Made by a program: the position numbers and the translations under genes
The notes under the pieces: generated by a model
Seen by the model: only the letters and a program-made list of their open reading frames with translations
Databases searched by the model: none
What the model was told of the DNA's origin: nothing
In this document: positions 47,930 through 60,317 of the stretch, in pieces
Position numbering within the stretch: position 1 is the first letter of the stretch
Layout of the letters: every line of letters begins with the position of its first letter
Assembly (NCBI GenBank): GCA_029449235.1
Contig: JANATG010000011.1
Span: 1,890,001-1,954,000, forward strand
Source of the DNA: Linnemannia schmuckeri
Taxonomy: Eukaryota > Mortierellomycota > Mortierellomycetes > Mortierellales > Mortierellaceae
Direction: 5' to 3'
DNA: 64,000 nt

Positions 47930-50759
47930 GCGCTCATAGGCTTTTAGCTGTACATACACGCATGACACATAAAAAAAATAAAACGACTACACTTTCCTTA
48001 GGAAATCACCTTTTGATCGTTCTTACCAGTTCTGGAGCTTGCTATAGATGGATGGATGGATGGAAGGGACAGATAGAACAGATGGAACAGATGGAACAGC
48101 GTCAAGAGGAAGGGTAATGTGGGCAGTGTGTACCGAGAATCGAAAGGAATGGCTTTCATGCAGGAGAAAGCGGTACTTCGGTGTGAAGCTAGCACCATCC
48201 AACAAATCAAGCCATCACTTGACTGAAACCCATATTTCCGGGTAACGAGTTCGGCAGTTTCCCTCTTTTTTCTTTCTGTGACAACTGTTACAACTATGGC
48301 AGCTGGACGTGTTAGGATCAATTGTCATGAAACACAAAGTCGAAACGACGATCCCTTTTTTACGATGCCCAAAGATGGCCAACAAAGGAGACGGGAGCCA
48401 ACATGGCGCTCTCTTTTTCTCATCTTCCTCTCATTTACACTTTGTTAATCCTGCTCACGCTACTTCTCTCACGACTTTCATAATATCCTCTCAGCTCAAT
48501 TCTCTGACTTCCGAGTTCTCATACACTTTATCCTCTTTCTCCTGCTCTCGCCCCTCCTTTACACACACCTGCACATGCGCATGCACACATACACTCACAC
48601 ATAAGGAAACAGACGACTTAAGACACTCGTCATTTCCTCTCTTACCCTTTCCTCATCCTCCATACCAGTTTATCAAATCTCGCTCTCGGTAGATAAAAAA
48701 GTAAAAGATGACAAACAAAGAAAAACAAGCTACCTGTGAGCACTTTCTCATTTTCTTTCTTCGTCTCATCTCCCCCACCACCTCCCCTCCCCTTCTCTCG
48801 TCCTTCTCACTCTTCTTTCTTTCTTTTTTTTTTTTTCTTTTTCTATTTTTCTTTGCCAGTTTCGCATGTCACATGTGGACCCAGATATGCATATATGACT
48901 GACACAGAAAAGAATAAAAGTTCAATGTTCTTTGATTGTGTCCAACGTCCATATTTGTTACATGCATATTTAGTTTCTTTTCTGTATGCGTTTCTTATTT
49001 GTTGCTGTTTGTACTTTGTTTGTCAACACAGAAATAATAGAGAGAGGAGTGGAAAATGAAGAGAGAAGGAATGGAAGGACAAGACAGAGAAAGCAACAGA
49101 GTGAGTGAGGGAGAGATGTTGTGCTCTCCAATTTTAGTTGTTTGAACTCAAACAACAACAATCCGCGGATTGTTAACCAGGGAAGAAAATGGCATTTAGG
49201 ACTCGCATCGCTATTCAAACTTTGTGATCGAAATAAGAAATAACCAGAAAAAGGGCTAATTTAATTATTCCTGTAAAATTGAAGTTGCGAAAGTAGAACG
49301 TTGAATGGAGGGGAATCCAATGAAGAGAGAAAGAGAGAGTAAGCAAGAAGAAACAAGAAATAGGAGGCGGGGCTGGGGGCAGAAGAAGGAGGCTGCACTC
49401 TTTTTCATGCAATCTTACACGTCCCATGGCCATAGGGCATGCTCTGTGTCTGTGTCATTTTTGAAGAGAGTGGGGAAACTAAAGATTGGATATGATGGAT
49501 GAAGGAAGAGTAGGCTTGGTTATTTTTTTTTTTTTTTTTTAAGTTCTCAAGGTGTCAATCTTGTTATTCTTTGTAAGAGTGGCGGAACCATGTCCATCCG
49601 TGTCCATCTTTCCTCGCTATCTCGCTTTTGTATTTTAGTTGAGTATGTCTTTATTTACACTTTTTTTGTTGTTGTTGTTTTTATCGCTTTTGTTTTTGCT
49701 CTCTCATTCTCACTCTCTCTCTCTCTCTCTCTTTTCATAGCTCACGTTTATTTGTATCCTGTACTTTACTATCGAATGAATGGTCAGCGTGGACCAGTCA
49801 ACCTTGATGTGTTGACCTAAGAAGTCAAAAAACGGACCTATCACCTCGCATCAATTAAACAAGTTTATCAGCCAGTGAGACTCTCATTCAGGCACCCTTA
49901 CTTCCACGCTTGCCTTCCCTTAGCCCTGGCTCGTGTCTCCACACTTGTCCATACATATCCATACATATTGCATATCCATGGCACACATTCATATACATAT
50001 CACACACATTCACGCCATGTCTCGTCTTGTCTCTGTCTCATTGTCCCCCTTTATTCTGCTCTCATTTTATGTTATTCATCTCTTTTCTGTCCTTTTTTAC
50101 TTTTTTTTTTTTTTACTCTCTTTTCTTTTCTCTTTTCTCTTTTCTCTTTTCTCTCTTTTTTCTTTTCTTTTTTTTTCTTGCGTTCTTTACCAAACCCTTC
50201 CCTCTCTCCATCACTCACCCCTTCCATCCTTCGTCAAGGCACCTCTTCCACTTCTTCCCCTCTTCCCTTTCTTCCTCTTCCTCCTCCTCTCTCCTCCTTC
50301 TCCTCCACCCTTCCACAGCACTCTACATCCTTACCGTTGTATTGTCACTCTTCCCTCTCCCTCCCATTACTTACACTCGCCCTACCCTATAACGAGCAAC
50401 TACTACTACTACTCCCTCATCATCATTCATTCATTCCCTTACTCCATCAATCCCCCTCCTTCCTTTTCTCCGTCTTTTTTTTTTTTTTCTTTTTCCTTTT
50501 ATTTTCATTGACACCCTTTTCCGTGTATTCTTTATCCATACGACACACACCCTTGAACGTCTTGTTTCACTCTCTTTTTCACTCTCCTCCCCTGTGGTCG
50601 TATCCCCTCTTTTATTTATTTTTGCTTCTCTGCCTCCTTTACTCTCTTGAACAACCTCGGTCTTCCTTATACAATCTAATCCAAAAAGCTACGCCCAACC
50701 ACCTTCTCTTCACCCTTCGTCCTTCCTTCCCGCCAAATAACCACCAACAGCACACAACA
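47930..50759. other. 2.8-kb intergenic region
   Basis: The aldo-keto reductase 3' end has AATAAA at 47977-47982. Small tandem repeats lie at 48048-48064 (ATGG) and 48071-48099 (9-bp AGATGGAAC type). A T18 tract is at 49523-49540 and a CT dinucleotide run near 49712-49732. The last 700 bases before 50760 are extremely pyrimidine-rich and form the leader/promoter of the SH3-TM gene. The long open frame across this leader is compositional, not coding. No gene recognised. Confidence 0.55.
48048..48099. repeat. ATGG and 9-bp tandem repeats
   Basis: About four to five ATGG units, then three imperfect copies of AGATGGAAC, in the space after the aldo-keto reductase gene. Confidence 0.8.
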
Positions 50760-53406
50760 ATGACCCAACCAACCTCTTCACCACGCCGTCACTGGCTCAC
50801 AAAAACCCTGGTCCCACTCGCCCTCATCGCCTCTGCCAACGCCAAATGCATCTCCCTTGCCGATTCTACAGCCTGCCCCGGATTCACCAACCTCCAGGTT
50901 GACACCTCCGCTGCCGCTACACTCACCGGCATGGGCATGGGCTTGACCATTGCCAACTTTGACAACCTTGCCCAGTTCGACAAGGCTATCCAGGAATCAA
51001 CCGCCTTCTACACCTCCCCTGAATCTTGCTCGGGCTATAACAGGACTGAACACATCCGCTACCAAAACACCGTCGCCTGCGCCATGATTACCCAGGACAA
51101 ATTCTCGGTTGCATGCTCCTCGACCAGGGCCCTGAGTATGTGCAGAACTACTTGTACCGAGTATGCGACATCCTTGGCCCAGATGATCGCCAAGTCCTGC
51201 CCCGGTGATCCCGAGTCGAACGGAATGGCAAAACAGTTTTCCGAAGACGTTTGCACAACGGGCAAGACCTTCTCAGGCTTGAGCAGTACTGATACCACCA
51301 CTTGTGTTAATGGATTGAATAACGAGGATAAAACCTGTGGTAAGTCACTCTCTTTCCTTTCATTTCTTGCTTTTCGGTTGTATTTTTATTCTCTGTGCCC
51401 AATCCAACGGTTCTATTTTCACACCAAATGGATTGTGCAGGGGTACAGTGCATAACAGGGGAACGATAAAATAAGAAAGGAGCCCCAGTCCACACACACC
51501 CTTCGGTTTTCTTCGGAAAAAGGACGCAAAGACGCAAGGCACAAGCAACAAAAAACGAGCGGGAATGAACGTCCGTTCCACCTCTCTCCCCTCACATTTG
51601 GCAACATCCAATCGCATAGAGACTTTTTATGACATTCAGTTTATATTTGCTTTGTGCTTTGTTCGTGACGATATCGACACAGTGTATCCTGTCTTTTTAC
51701 GCCTTCAGGGGAGCCACAATTGCTTCCTGTTACTACTTTCTGCTACTACTGCCGCCACTACTACTACCAGCACGCTGACGAGAATAAGCGAGAGAGCAAA
51801 TGGTCTTGGTTCGAGCTATATTGGATGCACCAGACGCAAAAGAGTGTTGTTAGTGTGTATATGTGTTATTTTTGCTCACAGAAAGGACGAAAAAGGACGG
51901 ACGGGAAATGAGAGCAATATTTTTTTAAATTGATTTTTTGGGTTGCACAACACAAAACAACAACACACACAGGAGATACACTTGTGTAGGAGAGTGAGTT
52001 TTGGTATATATAATTGGGCACACTAATTATCTTGTGCCTCGCCCAGAAAAAAAGGGCTAATTCAGGAGATGATGATGACAGTGCAGGCAGTAGTAACTGC
52101 AGCACCTGCAGGCGGTAGTATCTAGCAAAGCACAGAAAAAGGCACCAAGCAGAGCAGAGCTGCTATACGACAACCTCGACAGGTTTTAAAGCAATCAATG
52201 TGCCTTAGTCGGAAACACTATTTTTTCAATGGCACTAATGAACGATCGAATTCTATTTTCAATAATTATATCCATCTAGGATTCGCAAGCACTGAAGCTA
52301 TGTGCAGCTTCTGCAAAACTAACGCAGCTGACGCCTGCTGTGCCGGAACAGCCACCACCTGCAACCCCCTCACCACCACCACTGCTCCTGCCACCACCAC
52401 CATAGGCAACACCCCACCAGCATCCTCGCCCACCACGCCCATCACCAACCAGGATGACAGCAACAACGGCGACAAGAAGGATGGGCTCATTGCTGGATTA
52501 TCGACTGCTGCGTTGGGAGGCATCATTGGAGGAGGCGTGGTCTTGATCCTCTTGTTCTTTGCCTTCATCGTCTGCTGCATCCGTCGTAACCGTAGCAACA
52601 ACGGCAAGGGCGGCAACAAGGTTCATGGCCATGCAGGCAATGGCGGAGCTAACAACCTGTCGCGCCACATGTCCAACTCGAGTGCGTCCAAGTACAAGAT
52701 CTCGTCGCCTAAGTTACAGGAGGAAGGGTTCAGCACCGGTCAGGTCCCCTCAGCCCCTATCCCCATGACTGCATTGCCCTCGCTTAATGTCCAGCCTGCC
52801 GCCGCTGCTGCCGTTGCTGGTGGTGCTGCCGCTAATAGGATCTCAAAGGCAAGCTCTGTTGGAGGCGCATCAGCAGTAGGAGGCGCAGGAGGAAAGCAGT
52901 ACTGTCAGGCGTTGTACCCTTACCAGGCATCGATGGCCGATGAATTGGACTTGTCGCCCGGCGATATTGTGAACGTCCACAAGGTCTTTGATGACGGCTG
53001 GGCAGTCGGAGTCAACATGAACACATCCAACGAGGGAGCCTTCCCCGTCGTCTGTGTAATGTTTGTGGAGGAGTCGGCTCTTCATGACGACTTTGAGGAC
53101 GTCAACATGCACTCGATGACGCCCATGGGCCACCGCGAGGACGATAACGGACGAGCGGGATCTCCACGCTCCTCCATGCCTTCTAGAGCTTCTAGCCCTG
53201 TTCATTTGCCTAGACGTCAGTCTTCGATGATCCGGGATTCAGTCGTGATTCCTGGATTGAGCAATGGTGGTCGCTCTTCTCCCCTGGCTGGATCTCCGCT
53301 GGCCGGAGGAAATCATGCTGGAAGCAAATTGCAGCCTCCTGTTCGTGATACCATGATGAGCGACGCCAGCTCTATCAACCGCTGGTGGGACGGCGAGGGC
53401 AAGTAA
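50760..53406 (+). CDS. Cys-rich single-pass membrane protein with cytoplasmic SH3 domain
   Basis: 568 residues from two exons, 50760-51339 and 52280-53406, split by a 940-base intron. The start is the ATG opening a signal sequence (WLTKTLVPLALIASANA, mature from about Lys29). The ectodomain (about 29-260) contains many Cys, among them CISLADSTAC, ESCSGYN, MCRTTCTEY, CSFCKTNAADACC and TTCNP, then a Thr/Pro stalk. The membrane span at about 266-292 includes STAALGGIIGGGVVLILLFF and is followed by RRNR. An SH3 domain lies at about 399-455: ALYPYQ, DELDLSPGDIV, DDGWAVG and GAFPVV hold the conserved ligand-groove residues. A Ser/Pro-rich tail follows. The layout recalls fungal osmosensor or cell-wall sensors such as Sho1 (membrane plus SH3), but the ectodomain is different. 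It is likely to link wall or extracellular signals to proline-rich partners (inference). Confidence 0.88.
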
Positions 53407-53645
53407 AAACGTACTTGGTCCCTCTCTTAGTTTTGCTTTTCACACTTCTTCCCCTAGCTTGGGAAGTAATACATTCAAACCATGTAGCTAACGATTATTT
53501 TTCACAATGGATACCATTTCCCTTTAAAAGAGGTCTTTTTTGACGTTAAAAAAATAAAATATATACACAACTATTGTCAATACAATCATTACAAGCGAAG
53601 CACCTGTTCAGCGACAAAGGAAGCTATCTATGACTGCTTCATTCT

Positions 53646-56267
53646 CTAAAACGACCGAGACTCATCCCCATGCCCTCCTCGCGGTACTTCACCACCCTCC
53701 TGCTGCTGCCTCTGCAAAGCAAAACACCGGGACATGCTCTCCAAGACAGGATCAGATATCATCCGGATACATTTGTACTCGCGCTGAATCCGCTCCATCT
53801 CTTTGTGAACCCTATCACGGCGGGACATCTCTTGTTCGTCCAGGTCCTCGTGCACGCTTTCCCGTTGTAGGTTGAGTTTCTGCTGTGTCCTTGACATTGC
53901 TTCTATTGGGTTCCAGGGGCTGCTGGAAGGAGTGGTTGTGGATGGGAGTGAGGAGTGTTGTGGTGGTGGTGGTGTCGCACTGTGCGAGTGAGAGGGTGTG
54001 GGGCCTTCGGTAGATGAGTAGGTGGATTCTGTGCCTGGAGATGTTGCTGTCGTGCCTGAAGCAGCAGCAGCAGCAGTAGCAATAGAAGCTCCTCTTCCGT
54101 TAACATTCATATCTGAAGAAGTCATCCTCAAACTGGCAGGAAGCCTCCTCCTTGCCGCAAGCGATCCTAAACCACCACTACCACCAGTCGACAAAGGCCC
54201 TGCCTGCTGCTTGGGGGCCGAGGAACTAAGCGCCGCTTGCTGTTGGCTGGCGGGGGTAATAAACCGCGAAATGAGGTACACATTCGGGTCCAGGGCCCGT
54301 GGTGGAGAAGTCATGAACCCCATCACGCCCGTAGAACTCCCAGGATTGGATTTAACAGACCCTGTGAGCGAGGCTCCAGACCCATTCCGGGCATGGTGTC
54401 GGCGATGTACTGAAGGACCAGCAGAAGATGAGTGGGAAGGGGAGCCGGAGAGGGCGTTGGTAAACATGGAGTTGAGACTAGATTGGGACCGTGACCTGCC
54501 AAGTGTCGCTACGGGGTTGAGGAGCTTCGAGACCAGGTCTACTGCCGACGAGGCCCCCGACGCTGTCGTCAGAGAAGGTTGTTGATCCTGTTGAGAAAGG
54601 GGAGTGTCTTTCCTGTGATGATTGGGAGTTGCATTTGCGTCGTCGACTAGGCTATCCATATAGTGGGGACTGACGATCGCGACGACGGGTTGGGAGTTTG
54701 TTTTGGAGAGGGAGGGGAGGGAGGTGCTTGAGAGACTAGGGTTCAAGAGCCTTTTTAGGCGCTTTGAGGGCTGTTGTGAGGGTGAAGAGGTTATCCCTGC
54801 TGCTGGTGCTAGGTGAGGGTGTTGTTGAGTCGACTGAAGGTGTCCTCCCGCTTCTGCTGGTGCTGCTGAGTTAGATGAAGATGTATTTGAACTCGATGAG
54901 CTACGAACGACGAGCTCGGGGACTTTTAGTTGTGTCATCTTCGTCGTCTGCCTTCTGTTGTCGCGGCTCTCTTGTTCACCAAAACCACCCTTGTCTTTGC
55001 TGACAAGAGCCGTATCCTCCGAAATACTATTGCCTTCCTGTCTATGCTTCTGCCTCTGTTGCTGCTCATCTTTCCCGACAAGGGCGAGATTCGTCAGTTT
55101 TGAGCGGGTCGCGGATACATCTGCTTCCTCGGAAGAGGAAGAGGTAGAGGATGACGAAGAACGCAAATTCGTCTTTGTCTTTGTCGTATTTGCCTTAGGC
55201 GATGGCGATGTCTTTGCTGTGGTCGCTGTCGTAGTCGATGCCGGTGTGACGATCATAGCGTCCGGAGCTGTGAGTCGGATGGCTGCAATCTCCGGCTGCT
55301 TTTTCTTGTATACCTGTTGTTCCTTCTCCTTTACTTGCAGAGACGCAGGTGGAGTTGAAGAAGGTCGGGGAAGAAGGTGGAGGCGCTGACTATTATTGGG
55401 GATACTCCCCGAGTTGGGTCCACATTCTAAATCCAAGTTCCCCTGCAGACTACTGACTGCCTGTGTATCCAACCCTCCACTATTTCCTCTTGCCACCTCG
55501 GTAGGCTGCGGGTGGTGGTCTTGATGGGGTGAGATGTGATGACGACTGGGTGATACAGGGTACGGATCGTTCTTGTGCCGAGGTGGGTGGTAGGGATGGT
55601 ACCCATCGTGTTCCAGATCCCTCTCCGCTTCTTCTCCTTCTTCTTCCACTCCTCCTCCTCTTCCTTCTCCGACTTTTCCTGTTAGTCCTGCTGCTGTTGC
55701 TGCTCCGTGCGAGTGCGTAAGCTGTTGGTGTTGTTGATCTGAGCTCAGTTCTTCATTTCCGCACACAAATTTGGGTCTCCTCCTCCTATGATGGTGCTCC
55801 GAAGAAGTCCTTGGTCGTCTCTCTGACTTTGTCGTCGCCATCGTTGCTGCTGTCGCTGTTGTTATAGTTGAATTGTGTTGCTGTTTCTGGTCTTGATAGT
55901 GTTGAGCCGGGTTGGAGACAGATCGCATCATGGGGCGGGTTTTAGAAGTGGTCACAGCATGACTATGCCGCCTGTTGTTATTGTTGCTGTTCCCACCGGT
56001 GGTCGTCGCTGGGGTGGTGGTGAGGGTGCTTGTGTTGGACGATGGTGCGACTTGACCTTGACTATTGTTGCTCCGGCCGTGCTTGTGGGATAACAGCGCG
56101 TCCTTGCGACTTGTATGCCGTGGTGCTATTGTTCCATGTGTACTCGGCGCTGCTGTTGCTGTTGCTGTTGTTGTGGTGGAGTTTGGTTCAACTTGCCCTT
56201 GTCGAGTCGTTCTTGTGTCTGCAGCTGGTTGTGGTTGGTATTGTTGCGGGTGTGAAGTGTCGCCCAT
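53646..56267 (-). CDS. Unrecognised 873-residue low-complexity protein
   Basis: Single exon, ATG at 56267 (MGDTSHPQQYQPQPAADTRT) to the stop at 53646. Almost all of it is disordered: Thr/Ala, Asn, Ser and His-rich tracts, KTKTNLRSSSSSTSSSSEE, and poly-Thr near the start. The only ordered-looking part is the C-terminal 80 residues, a charged helix (QQKLNLQRESVHEDLDEQEM, then RDRVHKEMERIQREYKCIRM) of coiled-coil type. The motif HARNGS fits the HxRxxS NDR-kinase consensus. Such a length without a stop, with protein-level repeats and a conserved-looking C-terminus, supports a real gene. Function unknown. It is divergent from the GNAT gene, with 625 bases between the starts. Confidence 0.72.
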   Translation of the reverse strand: MGDTSHPQQYQPQPAADTRTTRQGQVEPNSTTTTATATAAPSTHGTIAPRHTSRKDALLSHKHGRSNNSQGQVAPSSNTSTLTTTPATTTGGNSNNNNRRHSHAVTTSKTRPMMRSVSNPAQHYQDQKQQHNSTITTATAATMATTKSERRPRTSSEHHHRRRRPKFVCGNEELSSDQQHQQLTHSHGAATAAGLTGKVGEGRGGGVEEEGEEAERDLEHDGYHPYHPPRHKNDPYPVSPSRHHISPHQDHHPQPTEVARGNSGGLDTQAVSSLQGNLDLECGPNSGSIPNNSQRLHLLPRPSSTPPASLQVKEKEQQVYKKKQPEIAAIRLTAPDAMIVTPASTTTATTAKTSPSPKANTTKTKTNLRSSSSSTSSSSEEADVSATRSKLTNLALVGKDEQQQRQKHRQEGNSISEDTALVSKDKGGFGEQESRDNRRQTTKMTQLKVPELVVRSSSSSNTSSSNSAAPAEAGGHLQSTQQHPHLAPAAGITSSPSQQPSKRLKRLLNPSLSSTSLPSLSKTNSQPVVAIVSPHYMDSLVDDANATPNHHRKDTPLSQQDQQPSLTTASGASSAVDLVSKLLNPVATLGRSRSQSSLNSMFTNALSGSPSHSSSAGPSVHRRHHARNGSGASLTGSVKSNPGSSTGVMGFMTSPPRALDPNVYLISRFITPASQQQAALSSSAPKQQAGPLSTGGSGGLGSLAARRRLPASLRMTSSDMNVNGRGASIATAAAAASGTTATSPGTESTYSSTEGPTPSHSHSATPPPPQHSSLPSTTTPSSSPWNPIEAMSRTQQKLNLQRESVHEDLDEQEMSRRDRVHKEMERIQREYKCIRMISDPVLESMSRCFALQRQQQEGGEVPRGGHGDESRSF

Positions 56268-56892
56268 GACTGAAAGGCGAATGTGTAGAAGGTGTGAGTG
56301 AATGAGAGGGTAATGGGAATGGGAGAGAGAAAGGAGCGTTTGTGGGGTGATACGAGTGGAAGGGACTGATAGAGGATAATGATGCGGTTTTTTTTTTTTT
56401 TTTTTTTTTTTTGAAACAAAAACCGGAGAGCGTTTTCATCAAAGGGCAGTCACCCCGCATAGATCTTACTTCGCCTAAGAATAAAAAAAAAGAAACCACT
56501 GTACCGTTGACCCTGCCACGTTTTGTTTGCTAAGTCGATGCTTGTGTAAAAAGAAGAGCTATGGTAGTTGCCTTGTCTAGCCTACGGCGCAATTATAGCG
56601 GTCCTTCCTTTGATAACGGTACGTTACTCTTTTTTTCATCATTCATGCCCTGCTATGGATAGCATCCCGCACTTTCCTCCACTTCGGCGTCGTCCTTCTC
56701 TTCTCTCGTTCGGCGGGCAACAAAATGAGCAATCTGACTGAGGCTTAGAGCTCGGCGCCGTCCTTCCTTCTTTTCGTTTTTTTATTTTTTGAACTCCATC
56801 TTGTTGATCAGCCATTCTTTGAGCCCATTCCTTTTTTTTTCCTACGCTTTCCTCATCTCATTCCACATTCCCTCAAAAACCACCATCATACC
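56268..56892. promoter_or_regulatory. Bidirectional promoter region with T25 tract
   Basis: Lies between divergent starts at 56267 (-) and 56893 (+). An uninterrupted T run at 56388-56412 lies about 120 bases from the minus-strand start. No gene. Confidence 0.5.
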
Positions 56893-57855
56893 ATGGTCAA
56901 CACCGTCACTGCCGCCAACCCTCCTCCAACCTCCGAGACACAACAACCTGACCTCCCTGCCGTCATCGACTCTAGGTTCGGGATCTTTCCTCCTTCACTC
57001 TTGTGTATCTGTTGAATGGGCTGAAGCCCCTTTCCCCCCCTAAACCGTAGGACCTCAATCGTCTAACCCACCTTACAATCTTACAAAACAAAAAATGGCG
57101 CTAGTGAAAAGCCAGTCTCAGTAGTGGCAAAGACTGCCCCCTTGCCAGACCTGGATTATGTAGTTCCGAACCGTGAGGAGCACCAGAAGTTGCTGGTCGC
57201 TATGCGGAAAGCCTGTGGATGGGATGCTGGCATGGTATGTATAACGATCGTTTCCCCCTTCTCTCATCTCCGTCTTTGTACCTTTACGCTCTGCCCTAAA
57301 GCATCGTTTGCATTTGCGCAGTTACCAACAAAGAGATGGTCAATTGAACCATTCCTCTCCCATACCCTCCTTGTCGTCCTCGTCATAATTGTGTTACCCA
57401 CGATAATCATGTACGACTAACACATTAAACTCAATTACGCCGTTCTACCTCCAACAACACCTCAGGTCCCAACATGGTTCATCCAACAAGCAGAAGGAAC
57501 TCGCTTCATGGCCATCTTCTACCTCCCCGGAACCACAACCCCCATCGGAATGGGCGGCGTCGAACTGCAAGATTTCGATCAAGCCGACAAAGACGTCGCT
57601 GACATGGATTCCAAACGTGGTTGCATTGTTTCCTTGTTCCTCTACAAACAATACCGTGGCAAGGGTTACCTTGGCAAGATCTTGAGTATCTGTGAAGATA
57701 TTGCGAGGGAGAAGGGGTTGAGAGTGTTGACGATTTATGGTCTGGCGAAAGCTGGAGGGTATGAGAAGTTTGGATATAGGACGTTCAAGATGGCGATGAG
57801 GAATTATGGTGGCGAGAATAATTGGGAGACCAGATACTTGGAGAAGATTCTTTGA
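56893..57855 (+). CDS. GNAT-family N-acetyltransferase
   Basis: Transfers acetyl from acetyl-CoA to an amine; substrate unknown. 200 residues from three exons: 56893-56975, 57105-57234 and 57466-57855. The acetyl-CoA pyrophosphate loop is clear: SLFLYKQYRGKGYLGKILSI matches motif A (Q/R-x-x-G-x-G/A), preceded by the beta strand KRGCIVSLFL and followed by IAREKGLRVLTIYGLAKAGG, where YEKFGYRTFKM is the usual C-terminal GNAT motif. The N-terminal 40 residues are Pro/Thr-rich. The first donor (AG|GTTCGG) is non-standard, so the exon 1 join is less certain. The second and third exons are secure. Confidence 0.85.
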
Positions 57856-58284
57856 ACGTGAGTGATAATAATAAAAACCGCTAGCTATTTGGTAGACTAA
57901 TACTTGTTTGGTTGTTTGCTGGGTTGCTTACTAGTTGATTCATGAGTCTATGACGCCGAACTGCACAGCCACGGCCGTTACTTTTCGTTTATTCAACGTA
58001 TTCATGCACTGTACGTGGGACATGGTACACGTTGGGACCACAGACTCTTTACTTATCTCCTCTGTGATTTTAGAGATCCACTAGGGACGTTATAGCTCTC
58101 TGAGCTAATGTTCATAGGTTATATGCAACTAGACAGCACAGCCATGGCTGTATTTCCGTTCATTTGAACGTTACATGGAGTATGGTAAAAGAGCTAATAC
58201 CATACGCTGTAGCATCATCACAATGACCTGTAATTCTCCGAGATCTATACTGCAGGGCGTCGTTGTGCTATTTATCTTGGTTCT

Positions 58285-58323
<39 letters not shown>

Positions 58324-60317
58324 CGTAAAACGTAACGACGAACTATGTTTTTCCATCGTTCATTTCCAACTTTTATTCTTTCTTTTGTCCTTTTGTTTAG
58401 CATTTTGTGTTTTAGTGTTTCGTGGTTTGCAGTTGCATTTCGATTTTGATAGTCGTCCCTATGTCCTTGGACCCCTGCGAGCAAAAAATACACAAAAACG
58501 ATAGAGCGAAACAAAAACAACCAAAGTTGCTGCGAAAGAGTGAAGGATGAAATACGAGGTGCGAGTGGCAGTGCGGAACCCTTCTTTATTCCTTTGTTCA
58601 CAGGGATGATGGTGACGACGTACGACAAAGGATCCTTCTGTTTCCTTTATTTTTAGAAGGTAAGAAAGGAGTTGGTTTCTAAAGAGAAAAAGAAAAAGGA
58701 GTGAGGGGTAAGAGGAGGCTGAGAATAGGCGACAGATACCCCAAGAGTTCAAAGGGTAAGGGGCTCACTACAAGGGTTGCTACCCGGTCAGAGAGCAGTG
58801 AGAAGATCAAAAGCAAAGACATCGACAGTTGGTCGAAGATGTAGGTACGAATGGAGGGAGAAAAGGAGGAGTTTTTTCTTGGGAACCCGAAGAGAGATCT
58901 TGGTGCTTCATCTCCGGAATGGCTCCCGAGGACATGGGTGCAGAGATCATAGCGATGGTGGATGATGAATGGCTGGATGCAGTAAAAGCGCACGAGCACA
59001 GGCCGAATGTTTGTTCACGGACACTTTTTTTTTTTATTTTTCAATTGCTGGCGGACTGGTTAACATACATGATTGACATGAGTAAATGAATTCATTGGAT
59101 GCATTGCAGACTTGCACACACCAATTGCTCCAGATTGAATCATCCTCCTTCCTCCTCTCGGTGTATTCTTCTTCGTCGTCTCGGACAAGTAGCGAATTGA
59201 ACTTTATATCTCACCGAAAGTAAAAGAGGAGGCCGTTGATGGCAATTGAACTCCTCATCCCCCCACCTCCTCTTCTTTTACGAGACTCACCACCCTTCGT
59301 CGATTTTTCAAGAAAAAAAAAGAAAAGTAAGAATAGCGCGATGGATGAAATACTTCACTTGGAGTTGCGACTGAACCACGGCCGTGTGATCAACTGTGCT
59401 GTTGTATCCCTTTATTTTCCCTTTCGTCCTTTGTCAATTCGTCGGCTAATCGTCCTACTCTTCGCAGCACCAAATACCGGACAATGTGCGACCCAGCCAG
59501 TGAAGGACCAAGCCAGAAAAGAATTCACAGCGACCAAACGAGAAATAAGGCGGGTCTCGCCCTCTCTCTCTTGCTGTTGGTTAACGTTTGCTCGCCTTCC
59601 CACCTTAGCCCCGCCATTACCGTTGCTCTTCTTTTCTCGCCCTTCCATCATCTGTCAGTCAGGTAGCCAGGCAGTCAGTCCATCAGTGCACTTGTTTTCT
59701 TAAAACATTCAAACGTATGACTGCCTCCATGTGCCTTCGCCCTTTCATTCCTCTTCTTTCCTTTTCCTTCTTTTTCTCTTCCTTCTTTCTTTTCCTTCAT
59801 CCTCATTTCCCTCTTCTACTATTTCTAGTCGTTGCCCTTACCCGTCAGCACACTCTGCACATATCGTCCATTATCTTTCTTTACTCACCCTTGTCCTTGT
59901 CACTTCTATTACTCCCACCATATTCTCATTCATTCATTCTTGCGGCATGCTCTAGACCCTCTCACTCTTATTTTTATCTCTTATGTACTTTCCTCACGGA
60001 CATACACAGACATATCAACGCACTTTTCATCCATTTAGTCCATCTCGGCCTTCGTCGTTTTGTTTTTTGTACACGGCTCTCAACTTTTTTTTTCTACTTT
60101 CATCTTTGTCACTAGCTTTCACTCCTTCTATCCACGCCCTTCAAATTGACACTCTTGTGCCAAGCACTCCTCCCTTAACACACTCACCAACTTGACTCTC
60201 GTAACAGTATCAACCCGACAGGGCGCAAGCCTCGCCCTCCCTTCCCCCTCCATCTCGACTCTTGTATTTTTTCCCGTAACCCCCTTTTCAACCTAAACAA
60301 CTGTATCACAAAAAATC
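57856..60317. other. 2.5-kb intergenic region with T37 tract
   Basis: Holds a pair of diverged direct repeats (near 57963-58028 and 58133-58190, each beginning GCACAGCCA) and a T37 tract at 58287-58323. From about 59720 a long pyrimidine-rich leader runs up to the kelch gene. Short open frames around 58680-59090 and 59240-59700 are not convincing. Confidence 0.5.
58287..58323. repeat. Poly(T) tract, 37 bases
   Basis: Uninterrupted T run in the space after the GNAT gene; no gene element is adjacent. Confidence 0.95.

Noticed and set aside
49875..50759. N-terminal extension of about 295 residues of the SH3-TM protein
   Set aside because: The frame is open, but it translates to Phe/Leu/Ser/Pro runs from a pyrimidine leader. 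The ATG at 50760 begins a proper signal sequence.
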